This document shows positions 25,955 through 34,870 of a DNA stretch of 51,354 bases, piece after piece; the stretch's first letter is position 1; each line of letters opens with the position of its first letter. The position numbers and the translations under genes are program-made. The notes under the pieces are model-generated. The model did not search any database and was not told where the DNA came from. It saw only the letters and a list, made by a program, of their open reading frames with translations. Origin of the DNA: Candidatus Heimdallarchaeota archaeon LC_2 (lineage in GTDB: Archaea; Asgardarchaeota; Heimdallarchaeia; Heimdallarchaeales; Kariarchaeaceae); the NCBI GenBank assembly GCA_001940725.1, contig MDVR01000046.1, forward strand, positions 1 through 51,354. Direction: 5' to 3'.

Positions 25955-26419
25955 ATTAATCGATCAATTGGAAAATCAATCGGAATTGATGTCTAACCTA
26001 TTTGTAATATTTCTATATATATTAATTGTTTTATTACTTATTCATATTATTTTCAATTCAGTGAAAAACAGATGCAGGAACGGGTTTCTGATAATGTGAG
26101 TTCCTAATAGGTAACCATATATATTACACATCGATATACAATCGATATGTGAAAATGAAATTCAGCAATTTCAAGGTATTTAATTGCTTTTTGTCTGTTA
26201 TTATCGATATTATCGATAATATTATCGATTAATTCTCTAAATATGAATTAAACACAATACCAAGAAGAATGTAACAGAACCCCGATTCAAAATAAAATAT
26301 TAAATAAGAAAATATGATATAGATGAAATGAAAGAATTCATCGATATTCCATCGATAACGTCATGTATTGTGATTAAAACAAGTGAAAATAGATACAGTA
26401 TGATTAGTATTGTTGTTTT
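25955..26419. other. A+T-rich intergenic region with clustered ATCGAT palindromes
   Basis: No gene is visible in 465 bp. It holds the promoter of the tRNA (right side of the tRNA) and a dense run of TATCGATA-type palindromes around 26205-26235 (TTATCGATATTATCGATAAT), plus others near 26132-26147 and 26338-26358. These might be sites for a DNA-binding protein or simply compositional. Confidence 0.35.
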
Positions 26420-26770
26420 TCATCGATATTGATCTAAATCTTCATCATCTAGACTTTCGTCATGTTTCTTTTTTGCTTTGTTCATTGCATCAATTATAGC
26501 AGTTCCACCTTCAGTTAAACCAGCAACAACATCAGGCAACCCCTCAGCAACCCCCTTCATTAGTGCTTTACTAAGTTTTTTTCCTGAGTCTGCTATCTTC
26601 TCTGTATCACCTTGGTGTATGTTTTCTTGAATATTAGATTCAGCTATAGCATCATCAAGATTTTTCTTGAGTTTACCCAGGCCAGAGAGAAATCCTTTTT
26701 TGATTTCTTTGGCACCTTTATTCACTGCTTTAATGAGATCATCGGAATCAATTGAGGAATCATCAGTCAT
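26420..26770 (-). CDS. Small acidic protein with Gly/Ala-rich helix, hypothetical
   Basis: About 116 residues from ATG 26770 (MTDDSSIDSDDLIKAVNKG). The ends are acidic and charged, and the centre (KGVAEGLPDVVAGLTEGGT) is a small-residue amphipathic helix. No known domain. The region directly upstream is a 47-bp tandem repeat that doubles its promoter. An upstream TTG/ATG extension to 26791 would read into the repeat and is less likely. Confidence 0.55.
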   Translation of the reverse strand: MTDDSSIDSDDLIKAVNKGAKEIKKGFLSGLGKLKKNLDDAIAESNIQENIHQGDTEKIADSGKKLSKALMKGVAEGLPDVVAGLTEGGTAIIDAMNKAKKKHDESLDDEDLDQYR

Positions 26771-26773
26771 ATA

Positions 26774-26867
26774 ATATGATATTGTCAACAATCTATTTAT
26801 TTGTTCTTAAACATTTTAGGATATGATATTGTCAACAATCTATTTATTTGTTCTTAAACATTTTAGG
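26774..26867. repeat. 47-bp tandem repeat (two exact copies) in a promoter
   Basis: Bases 26774-26820 and 26821-26867 are identical, followed by ATATGATA as a partial third copy. The unit sits immediately before the start codon of the small acidic protein on the minus strand and between it and the GAPDH 3' end. It duplicates whatever promoter or operator the gene uses. Confidence 0.9.
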
Positions 26868-26909
26868 ATATGATAGTTGTTACAAGTTATTACAAGTTGT
26901 TAAAAATTT

Positions 26910-27974
26910 CTAAACTTCATTGAATAACCATGGATCAGCATATTTCATTAATCTTTCCACTTTATCATTATCTTCATACAGATGATGCATAATTGCCTTT
27001 ACTGATGAAAGTATCGCATTCCCATCCTGTGGTGTGAAAGACCAGTAGTAAAGATGATTTTCATGAACTTTTATTGATTGTTTCACAAATACAGATTGAT
27101 TTAGAATTCTACCAAAATGACCATGATCTCTTCCAAAACTGAATACCTGATTCACAGCGGTCTTATTTGTTTGAGCAAGTGCAGCTGTTTTGTCAAGTAT
27201 ATTCATTATATATTCTCTTGTCACAGGTTCGTTAAGCTGAAGATGTGCTGCTAACGTATGCATATACTGAGAATTGATTTTGAGGGCTGAACTAAAAATA
27301 TTCAAATCTAATCCTTTTGTTTGAAATAATTTCCAAACGTCTTTTGCGTGATGGGTTCCAAATCTATCATCTTCATATTCTGTTACTGTGGGTGCCTGAA
27401 CACCACGAGTTTGGGACACATCACTACCCCTTCTAATAAAGGTCAAATCTGCATGATCCAAATTTGATGACCCATCTTCATGACTTGCAAAATATTTTAT
27501 TCCTGCAGCCGCTGCATGGGTATTGCATGAGGCAATTTGAAGATATTTGGGTCTATCATTTTCAAAAATATTATCATTGATACCTGCTGCGTAAATTATA
27601 CCAAAATCGGATTCAGATCCCTGAGCTAAAAATCCCAATGTATTTTTCTCAGCTTTTTTATAATATTCTTCCTTATTTTTCATACCCACATTTTCTTTAG
27701 TAGCATCAGCAACGACATCTGCCATCTCTAAGGCTTCTTTCCAGGTATAAGAAGCTTCAATACCCATCTTTTTGAAATCATCCATCTTGTCTTCAGATAC
27801 ACAAAGTTTTCCCCCTTTTGCGATAAGATTATTTAACATAGGGCGATCAATCAAACGAGGAGTATGTTTATAGAATACTAGATTTTCGATTTCCAACTTC
27901 TCTTTCATACTGAGGAGAAGTGCAATTAGGGGTTCTCCAATGGTTCCAGTACCATTTACAAGAACTGTACTCAT
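26910..27974 (-). CDS. Type II (archaeal) glyceraldehyde-3-phosphate dehydrogenase homologue, divergent
   Basis: Codes for 354 residues. VLVNGTGTIGEPLIALLLSM is the Rossmann nucleotide loop, MADVVADATKENVG and FLAQGSESDFGIIYAAGIND match the archaeal (Gap type II) pattern, and IASCNTHAAAAGI has the catalytic cysteine in SCNT. DLTFIRRGSDV and the HH pair of RFGTHHAKDVW are also family positions. It acts in glycolysis or gluconeogenesis with NAD(P). Several usually fixed residues around the active site differ (SCNTHA where SCNTTG is common), so a changed substrate is possible. Confidence 0.82.
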   Translation of the reverse strand: MSTVLVNGTGTIGEPLIALLLSMKEKLEIENLVFYKHTPRLIDRPMLNNLIAKGGKLCVSEDKMDDFKKMGIEASYTWKEALEMADVVADATKENVGMKNKEEYYKKAEKNTLGFLAQGSESDFGIIYAAGINDNIFENDRPKYLQIASCNTHAAAAGIKYFASHEDGSSNLDHADLTFIRRGSDVSQTRGVQAPTVTEYEDDRFGTHHAKDVWKLFQTKGLDLNIFSSALKINSQYMHTLAAHLQLNEPVTREYIMNILDKTAALAQTNKTAVNQVFSFGRDHGHFGRILNQSVFVKQSIKVHENHLYYWSFTPQDGNAILSSVKAIMHHLYEDNDKVERLMKYADPWLFNEV

Positions 27975-28111
27975 ATGAGTAAATAATTTTTAAAACGATT
28001 AATATATTAATTGGTAGTTAACTATTATATCTGCATATAGCATGAATAATAATAGTAATTTTTCTGAATTTATTTATTTGTTAATGTATAAATTAACATT
28101 GATTTATATTA

Positions 28112-28399
28112 TTACCAAGAAGTGGAACCGGTTTTTCTTTTATCTTTAGATCGGATTTTTACTTGCTTGAAATGGATAGCACAACTTACGCAGAAATTTG
28201 AGGTAACTTTTCTTCTTGGAAGAATAGCTCCAGCTGCTCTCAATTCTTTTGTCATGGATGGATCTGCAACAGATACCCATCTTGATACTTTCTTTATTTT
28301 ATCGGTGGGTACTTGACGTCCACAATTTGAACATTGTTGATTTCCTTTTGAACCTCGGCTTCCACCGGATCTTCCACCACTTTTACGTTTTTTTGTCAT
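28112..28399 (-). CDS. rps26e: Small ribosomal subunit protein eS26
   Basis: A 95-residue protein with the eS26 layout: basic MTKKRKSGGRSGGSRGSKGN, zinc ligands QCSNCGRQVPTDK and FCVSCAIHFKQVKIRS, and a short basic tail. It binds near the mRNA exit site of the small subunit and exists only in eukaryotes and some archaea. I chose ATG 28399 because eS26 begins MTKK; an in-frame ATG at 28429 would add ten residues. The length is shorter than eukaryotic eS26 by about 20 residues, as usual in archaea. Confidence 0.92.
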   Translation of the reverse strand: MTKKRKSGGRSGGSRGSKGNQQCSNCGRQVPTDKIKKVSRWVSVADPSMTKELRAAGAILPRRKVTSNFCVSCAIHFKQVKIRSKDKRKTGSTSW

Positions 28400-28590
28400 A
28401 CAGGGCAACACCTTGTCATAATTTTTCATTTTACTTCTGTAGTAATAAAACTTGCTTTATTTTCGCTTCGGATAGTTAAATATGATTACGTAGAAAGAGA
28501 TGCATCTAGATTGGAAAATTAATATCTCATAATACCTAGATAATCCCACAGTAATACTGTATTTCATTAGATCCAAGCTACAAATTTCAT

Positions 28591-30063
28591 ATGTCCATAA
28601 TGAATACACGTTCTAGTAGAAATACATGTGAGACATGCTCTACTTCAAGGAATATTCTCTACTGTGTTGAATGTACCCAATTATCATGTGCTAATTGTGT
28701 TGATCACAAAAGTGAGGAAACATGGTTTTGTAACAGCTGTGGGGATGAGGCGACAGCAAAAACATGTGGTTCATGTGGATCCAAGACAAAAGTCATTCAG
28801 ACAAATTTAATCAAAATTTGCCAGTCTTGTAAAGGTAACTCATTAGGAGAACCAGAAACATTAATTACTCAACTTCCCAGTGAATTTTTTTCGATTGCAT
28901 CAAAAATTAAGGATACATATCCAGACCTGATAGAAGTCCATAGGAAATTTGATTTCTCATTAACTTTGGTGAGATTATGTCGTTTGGCAAATTTAGTAGG
29001 ATTCCCCCAAATAGAAGAGCATCTAAGAAAATGTTCAATTGGATTACAATCTATCACCGAGCGAGGTATTGAACATATATCACGTATAAGAAAAGAAGCC
29101 TCCTTTGATCTAAGAAATATGGATAATTTCAAAAATATCGAATTAGAACATTATAGAAATGCGAACACTATTCTTCAATCAACATATGATAAAATAAACA
29201 AGGTTAATACCTTAATGAGACATTGGATAGAACAGGTAACTATTGAATTAGACCAGATGATGAGAATTGCTGGTCCTTTAAGACAGCATTATGAACTGCT
29301 AACCCAAATTTCCAGATATCTTCCCCAAGGAATATCCAATGTAGTAGCTGTTCTACCTGCATTGCCAATACATTTGAAAAAGAAGAGATTCAACAAAAGG
29401 ATTGAATGTTTTATGATTTTTGCTGAGGAAGTATTCATTTGTTTACCTAGTTCAGTATTAGATCAAGACAATGAATCTAATAGATTAATCAATGGAATAC
29501 AATTTCCATATTCCAAAGTTCAAAATATCAATACATCTAATTCCTTGCTAAAAGGATATCAACTACAGATTGAAACAAACGAAGGTACATTGAAAATTAA
29601 TAATTCACCGATAATTATTAATGGTATAGTAGAATATTTTGAATTGATATTATCAGGTGAACCATATGTCGTTGGCGGTCCAAAAGAAATATTGGAAATT
29701 GAATCCAATGGACCTGACAAGAGCAAATTTAAGAGGGCGTCACAAAAATTCATTGATATAATAAATGAGAAATTATTTGGTTCTTCTGTTCAATTACCTG
29801 ATAGGTCAGACAAAATTTTCAATTCTGTCAGTCAAATTCAGACAGAATACAAAAGCCTGCTACGAAAAATTAGAGAGATTGATTTTCTTGCTCAAAATTT
29901 ACAAATTGACCCCCAAGCTTATCAAACACATCGTTCAACATTCAAAGAAAATATGCGCACCATACAAGATAGTTTAGGAAGTCTTGGGGGTCATGTGGTT
30001 AAGCGAACCTTTGATGATATGAACCTTGGATATAATGAAAGAGATTTTGAGGATATAGCTTAA
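28591..30063 (+). CDS. Multi-zinc-finger, coiled-coil protein with possible PH/GRAM-like domain
   Basis: A 490-residue protein. Residues 12-85 hold eight to nine CxxC units (CETCSTSRNILYCVECTQL, CANCVDHK, FCNSCGDEATAKTCGSCG, KICQSCKG), resembling a B-box or cross-brace zinc region plus ribbons. Residues about 130-250 are helical and likely coiled coil. Residues about 268-350 (CFMIFAEEVFICLPSSVL, GIQFPYSKVQNIN, YQLQIETNEGTLKINN) look like a PH/GRAM-type beta domain. The C-terminus is again helical. It has no membrane segment. The combination resembles eukaryotic zinc-finger/lipid-binding scaffolds, but function is unproved. Confidence 0.75.
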   Translation: MSIMNTRSSRNTCETCSTSRNILYCVECTQLSCANCVDHKSEETWFCNSCGDEATAKTCGSCGSKTKVIQTNLIKICQSCKGNSLGEPETLITQLPSEFFSIASKIKDTYPDLIEVHRKFDFSLTLVRLCRLANLVGFPQIEEHLRKCSIGLQSITERGIEHISRIRKEASFDLRNMDNFKNIELEHYRNANTILQSTYDKINKVNTLMRHWIEQVTIELDQMMRIAGPLRQHYELLTQISRYLPQGISNVVAVLPALPIHLKKKRFNKRIECFMIFAEEVFICLPSSVLDQDNESNRLINGIQFPYSKVQNINTSNSLLKGYQLQIETNEGTLKINNSPIIINGIVEYFELILSGEPYVVGGPKEILEIESNGPDKSKFKRASQKFIDIINEKLFGSSVQLPDRSDKIFNSVSQIQTEYKSLLRKIREIDFLAQNLQIDPQAYQTHRSTFKENMRTIQDSLGSLGGHVVKRTFDDMNLGYNERDFEDIA

Positions 30064-30115
30064 TTATTAACAGAATTTTTTTTATGATTATTACTAATCA
30101 GTTTTAATTTTTAGA

Positions 30116-30928
30116 TTATGAAAAGTCATAATTCACAGGATAAATAATCCGAAATTTTGGCGTATCAAAATAATTTGATTCCAAAAAGAAATCATATTTT
30201 GCATTAATCAAGTGATTATCTACTGATTCTATAATGACTAACAGCTCATCAATTATACCACAATTTACTTCATATTCCTCGTGAGCTGGAAATAAAGTTG
30301 TGATACCCTTTTCTTTAACCAAAGAATTTAACCTCTGCAAACTGTGTTTGTAGGTCTTATAATTATCATCATCCGACAAATAGATTGAACCGTAATGAAT
30401 TGTATCACCAGTAAACAACTCATCATTACTAGTTAAAAGGCAAATTGATCCAGCGGTGTGACCTGGAGTGGAAATCACTTTTACTTCTAGGTCTCCCAGT
30501 GAAAACACTTCATCTCCAATTAACAATAAGTGTTCATCACTGGAATGTATAAGATAATCTTTTTTGGAGAACTCTGCAGCAAATTCTGAGGATGAACTTT
30601 CTAAGAACGATACATCAATGGGTTTTGTTATTTTTTTTAAATCCAACTGATGAATATAGACTGATTGAAATTCATGATTTCCACCAATGTGATCAAAATG
30701 ATTATGAGAATTGATTATGATTAGATCACGATCAGAAATTATAGGAGACACAATTGATTTTATACTAGAATGACCAGATCCTGTATCAAATAATATTGCA
30801 CTGTGGGATCCTAATATGAGATAGTTATTGATAAATTTCGTATGAAATCTATCGTCAATTAAATCAAGTCGTTCACGTATAATGTAAATATAATCCTTAA
30901 TCTGAATTATCTCAAACCAATTTTCCAT
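30116..30928 (-). CDS. Metallo-beta-lactamase-fold hydrolase
   Basis: A 270-residue MBL-fold enzyme. IINSHNHFDHIGGNHEF carries the HxHxDH zinc site, VISTPGHTAGSICLL the next ligand His, LFTGDTIHYGSIYLS the bridging Asp, and LFPAHEEYEVN the last His. The fold covers thiolesterases, phosphodiesterases and lactonases; the TPGHTAGSI and GDT order is that of glyoxalase-II-like members. Substrate not determinable. ATG 30928 is used; TTG 30934 is the only alternative. Confidence 0.85.
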   Translation of the reverse strand: MENWFEIIQIKDYIYIIRERLDLIDDRFHTKFINNYLILGSHSAILFDTGSGHSSIKSIVSPIISDRDLIIINSHNHFDHIGGNHEFQSVYIHQLDLKKITKPIDVSFLESSSSEFAAEFSKKDYLIHSSDEHLLLIGDEVFSLGDLEVKVISTPGHTAGSICLLTSNDELFTGDTIHYGSIYLSDDDNYKTYKHSLQRLNSLVKEKGITTLFPAHEEYEVNCGIIDELLVIIESVDNHLINAKYDFFLESNYFDTPKFRIIYPVNYDFS

Positions 30929-31149
30929 CTCCAAATTACCATTTATTTTTATTATATATTGGTATTATAAATACCTTTGAATCAACTCTTACACATTCAG
31001 TTTATCATTTTAAAGATAATTGTGTACTATTAATTGAAGAAAATAATATTTGTATAATAATAAATATATAATTTACTTTATAATTAGTAAATTTGAATTA
31101 CCATAAGCTATATTAACAATTGAGTATATTAGATAAGTGAGGAAAACAA

Positions 31150-31365
31150 ATGTTCAAGATAAACAAAACCTTTCTTTTTGCATCCATCATCCTATTTATT
31201 GGTTCATTAATTGCTGCTATTTCCCATTGGATTGCCCACAATGAACAAGATTTTCGATTCACAATACTTGGATTTACAAGTGCCATTTTTTCTGGGATGT
31301 TTTATGGAATAAGTGTTGAGGGTCGAAAATGGCAGATTAAAGAAAGTAATACTGTTACCAACTGA
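31150..31365 (+). CDS. Small two-helix membrane protein, 71 residues
   Basis: Two hydrophobic segments, KTFLFASIILFIGSLIAAIS and FTILGFTSAIFSGMFYGISV, are separated by HWIAHNEQDFR. A Shine-Dalgarno GTGAGG lies 8 bases before ATG 31150, which supports real translation. It precedes another membrane protein gene in the same direction. Family unknown. Confidence 0.6.
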   Translation: MFKINKTFLFASIILFIGSLIAAISHWIAHNEQDFRFTILGFTSAIFSGMFYGISVEGRKWQIKESNTVTN

Positions 31366-31450
31366 TTTTGATATATAATTTATCTAGCTCTTAGTTCTTA
31401 ATTCCATTAGTAGGCAATACACTGATTAACTACCATTTGATGGAAGGATT

Positions 31451-32770
31451 ATGGTTCATAATCATCATTCCCATCATGATCCTAACTCGTCTAATTATTC
31501 TTCACATGTAATGAATTTTAGGAGTAACGATTTTTGTATTGGATGCTTGGGTTCCAAATTTTTCCTAATTTTAGTCCTACCAATCTTAATTAGAACGTTT
31601 ATCTATCCAAATGTGTTAATTAGCCCGATTATTGATTGGACAATTATTTTGATACTCTGGACCTCTATTGTTACCATTTATGTTTATGAATATCTAACCG
31701 GAAAGATCATTAACAATTATGTAGCAAAGATATTTACGAGTACTTACCTATTCGGCTTGATAACATATGTTTTAGTTTTGGTTAGTCAAATAGATATTGG
31801 AACCAGTAGAGTGTTGATGTTATTATTTGCAGCACCTCAAATTGGAATTTATGTATTTAAAATAATTAGAAAAGAAGAATTTATTCACAAGAAAACTAAA
31901 TTATTTGTCCGATTACTATTCATTATATCTTTCTTTTTTTCTCTGATTAACTTCTCAACAGATATTTTTGGAAGTTTAATTGTTATCTTCACGGGAAGTT
32001 TGATATTCATAAGATCTAAAAATTTTAGTGAATATCGAATTGGAAATGATAAATACTTGGTCTCAGTAATTGACGCTAATAATAATTCACGGTTTTCAAA
32101 AATAATCAAAAGATTGAAAATATTTGATAATGAAGGTAAAATAAAGATCATCGAAGAAAAAACTTCATTTTTCGACAAGTCTTATTTCGTAATTCTAGTG
32201 GGAATTTTATATTTCGCAGGTTTTATTCTTGTTACTTCAAATAATCCATTGTTAAGCAACTGTAATAATGAGGTCGTTAAATCTGTAGTTTTCTCAACCC
32301 CATGGATAATTGCGAAATCAGATAATCAAAAGTATTGTACCAATTGCGGGGAAACATCCCCCAAAGAATTTCGATTTTGTGAGAGTTGTGGAACGCAATT
32401 TCAAATGCAAGAACAAGGACAATCTAATATTCCTCAGCAAGATAGTTACTATCCACCTCAAGATAATATCTTTCAAGGAAATCGCGGATATTCGCAGCAG
32501 GGATACCAACCGTATGGAGGCCAACAACATAGTCAAAAAGATGAACGTAAATCCATTCCAGTTTTTGTAGGTATTGCCGTTTTTCTCATTGTTACCTTGG
32601 GTACAGGAGTTATAGTATTAGGATTATTACTAGGAGTTGTGGGATATTTTGGAACTAAATTAGCAATGTCCACAAATAATCCATGTTTGAGTTATTGCAT
32701 CATGAATCAATTGTGCAATTGTATATGCTCGACAATGAATTCTAGTAATCGTAGAAGAGGTAATTTTTAG
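31451..32770 (+). CDS. Multi-pass membrane protein with DUF2085-like start, zinc ribbon and PQ-rich linker
   Basis: Codes for 439 residues. The N-terminus is His-rich (MVHNHHSHHDPN), then FCIGCLGSKFFLILVLP, like the cysteine motif of DUF2085 membrane proteins. About five helices span residues 37-180, and one more near 225-250. A zinc ribbon follows (YCTNCGETSPKEFRFCESCG, about 296-315). A Gln/Tyr/Pro-rich linker and a final helix pair (VFVGIAVFLIVTLGTGVIVL) come next, ending in a Cys-rich tail (YCIMNQLCNCICS). GGAAGGA precedes ATG 31451. The function is unknown; the zinc ribbon suggests a cytosolic binding partner. Confidence 0.7.
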   Translation: MVHNHHSHHDPNSSNYSSHVMNFRSNDFCIGCLGSKFFLILVLPILIRTFIYPNVLISPIIDWTIILILWTSIVTIYVYEYLTGKIINNYVAKIFTSTYLFGLITYVLVLVSQIDIGTSRVLMLLFAAPQIGIYVFKIIRKEEFIHKKTKLFVRLLFIISFFFSLINFSTDIFGSLIVIFTGSLIFIRSKNFSEYRIGNDKYLVSVIDANNNSRFSKIIKRLKIFDNEGKIKIIEEKTSFFDKSYFVILVGILYFAGFILVTSNNPLLSNCNNEVVKSVVFSTPWIIAKSDNQKYCTNCGETSPKEFRFCESCGTQFQMQEQGQSNIPQQDSYYPPQDNIFQGNRGYSQQGYQPYGGQQHSQKDERKSIPVFVGIAVFLIVTLGTGVIVLGLLLGVVGYFGTKLAMSTNNPCLSYCIMNQLCNCICSTMNSSNRRRGNF

Positions 32771-32831
32771 ATTTATCTGCTTTGAATTTGAAAATATTGA
32801 ATATAATTTAAAGATAATTGGTGAGGAAATA

Positions 32832-33497
32832 ATGTACAAACCACGTGTGAAAATCTGTTGTATAAGTAGTATAGATGAGGCAAATTTGGCAATATCTTAT
32901 GGTGCATCTGCTGTTGGTTTGGTATCTAAAATGCCTAGTGGTCCAGGGGTGATTCCTGAAGAAATGATCACAAAAATTGCTTCTATCATTCCACCTGGAG
33001 TGTCTTCATTTCTCTTAACTAGTAATCAGGATGTCGAATCAATCGTTGGTCAACAGAATAGAACAGGGGTAAATACAATTCAGATTGTGGACACTTTGTT
33101 GAATGGAACACATCAGGAACTAAAGGATGCACTCCCTGGAATTTCGATTGTACAAGTAATCCATGTAAATGGACCGAACTCAATTAATGAAGCGATGAGG
33201 TTATCTCCTTTTGTTGATGGAATATTACTTGATTCAGGGAAACAATCATTAAAAATAAAAGAACTTGGAGGTACTGGTCGAACACATGATTGGACATTAA
33301 GTCGAAAAATAGTACAGAATGTGAAAATTCCTGTATTTTTGGCTGGTGGGTTAAAACCTGAAAATGTATCAGAAGCAATAAAACAAGTAAGACCTTATGG
33401 ATTGGATTTATGTAGCGGAGTGCGTACCAATGGGAAATTGGATGAAGAAAAGCTTTTGAATTTTATTAATGAAGTTAATATCTCTTCTTCTGTTTAA
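32832..33497 (+). CDS. trpF: Phosphoribosylanthranilate isomerase (TrpF) homologue
   Basis: A 221-residue beta/alpha-barrel. VKICCISSIDEANLAISYGA has the catalytic cysteine of the KICG motif (here KICC), GILLDSGKQ holds the catalytic Asp, GGTGRTHDW is the phosphate-side loop, and VFLAGGLKPENV and GLDLCSGVRTNGKLD close the barrel. It isomerises PRA in tryptophan synthesis. A strong GGTGAGG ribosome site precedes ATG 32832. No other trp gene is near, so it may serve a scattered pathway or another Amadori isomerisation. Confidence 0.9.
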   Translation: MYKPRVKICCISSIDEANLAISYGASAVGLVSKMPSGPGVIPEEMITKIASIIPPGVSSFLLTSNQDVESIVGQQNRTGVNTIQIVDTLLNGTHQELKDALPGISIVQVIHVNGPNSINEAMRLSPFVDGILLDSGKQSLKIKELGGTGRTHDWTLSRKIVQNVKIPVFLAGGLKPENVSEAIKQVRPYGLDLCSGVRTNGKLDEEKLLNFINEVNISSSV

Positions 33498-33570
33498 ATA
33501 AAACCTATAAAATGCATTAAACAAAATAGTGGCCAAGTGAGATTATTTAATGGAGTTTAATCTATAGAAT

Positions 33571-34212
33571 TCAAAAATTACTAGTTTTTTTAATACAAAA
33601 TGGGCAACCACTAATATCTTCAACTAATATTTTTTTGGTCAACTTTTCAACCAAATGCCATTTCGGTCTTCTAATATCTCTTCCATTATGTGTTTGAGGT
33701 GAAACAACGACACATTCATCTAAATTTTCAATACAATCATGGATTTTGAATTCTGCGTCTTCTTGATACTCATACAAATTTTTCTTTTTATAATCTATGA
33801 GATTTATTCCGAATTCCCAAATATCCTCTGCAGTGTAGATTTGCTCAATATCTAAAATGCCGGTTATTTCGGTAATTAATTCATTTCCTGAATCATTTTT
33901 ATTTATTGCATCATATTCTTGAAAAATAAGTGTATCTCCAATTTCATAATCTCTGTTTGCTAACTCAACAAAAGATTTTTTCAATCCAGAAACCATTTGT
34001 TCAAAAATAGGTATTGGAGCTTTTGTCGTAAAAATGCTTGGCGCACGATGCGAATCACTGAAACAATTGTAGCATTGGTATCCCTTCATATTCGGCATGA
34101 TGTGGGTTCGATTTCTCATAATATTAAATTTAGATTTACAAGATTTACATTTTTTTGGTTTATCATGGCTCTCAAAACCATATTTCACAAGCTGATCATA
34201 TGTAAATTCCAT
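33571..34212 (-). CDS. Zinc-finger protein with DUF3850/ASCH-like module
   Basis: Codes for 213 residues. The N-terminus has CxxC pairs KKCKSCKSKF and YQCYNCFSD, and the C-terminus has GCPFCIKK. The middle, MVSGLKKSFVELANRDYEIGDTLIFQEYDAI, followed by LITEITGILDIEQIY, resembles DUF3850 (K-x-FELR-nDRdy-vGD-l-l-EYd), a PUA/ASCH-fold RNA-binding domain. It may bind RNA. It converges with trpF. Family assignment is by pattern. Confidence 0.6.
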   Translation of the reverse strand: MEFTYDQLVKYGFESHDKPKKCKSCKSKFNIMRNRTHIMPNMKGYQCYNCFSDSHRAPSIFTTKAPIPIFEQMVSGLKKSFVELANRDYEIGDTLIFQEYDAINKNDSGNELITEITGILDIEQIYTAEDIWEFGINLIDYKKKNLYEYQEDAEFKIHDCIENLDECVVVSPQTHNGRDIRRPKWHLVEKLTKKILVEDISGCPFCIKKTSNF

Positions 34213-34382
34213 TGTAAGCGAGTTGAGGTGCTTATGATTGCTATTTAAAGTAGCTATTATTTTTATAGTTTACAATTAAAATATTTCATTTGATCCTTAC
34301 AAATTTAATAGGTTTATAGATCAATCAAGATTTAATCAAAATTTGAACTTTAGACTGTAATTGGAATATTTTAAAAAATTGC

Positions 34383-34452
34383 AGGGCTTGGGGAAATTTG
34401 AACTTGGGTCATCGTCAACATAATATTGCTAAACCAAGATTGATCGAAGCCC
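34383..34452 (-). pseudogene. Degenerate tRNA-like sequence
   Basis: On the minus strand GGGCTT pairs with AAGCCC at a distance of 70 nt, with a D-loop-like CTTGGTTTAG and a T-loop-like GTTCAAAT between them. The T stem and anticodon stem do not pair properly, so it is either a decayed tRNA gene or an unusual one. It lies 0.4 kb from an orphan tRNA 3' end. Confidence 0.35.
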
Positions 34453-34463
34453 GATCCAAGATA

Positions 34464-34703
34464 CTAATCATTTTGATTTTCGTTGTGGTATGATCTCAAT
34501 TTAACAAACAGTTTCTTATAATGGCGTTCTGCTTCTTCTAGTAGAAAAACACCGATCTCCTCCAATTCTGACAAACTAAGCGCATGCCCCATTTTTTCTC
34601 GATAGGTGACAAACTCATTGAACTCCTTCATAGCTATCTCTCCAATCTCCATTTCTACAATTGAGGTCGAATATTTCTTGATTTCATCTCTATAATTCTT
34701 CAT
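34464..34703 (-). CDS. Hypothetical helical protein, 79 residues
   Basis: ATG 34703 (MKNYRDEIKKYSTSIVEMEI) with Glu/Lys-rich helices (LSLSELEEIGVFLLEEAERH). No domain recognised. It lies between the degenerate tRNA-like sequence and the orphan tRNA 3' end, at the border of the proposed integrated element. Confidence 0.5.
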   Translation of the reverse strand: MKNYRDEIKKYSTSIVEMEIGEIAMKEFNEFVTYREKMGHALSLSELEEIGVFLLEEAERHYKKLFVKLRSYHNENQND

Positions 34704-34870
34704 ATTGGTACAAAATTGTAATCTAACAAGAGCTTTCTTGTTGTAGCGTGTATTGTTGCCGAAGTTTGTAAAATGGAACGAAATAGTCCTATCTGAAAAA
34801 ATACGAATTTATTTGAAAGATATAATTTGGGACATAATGAACTAAAGAGAATTTTACGGGATTTATAAAA

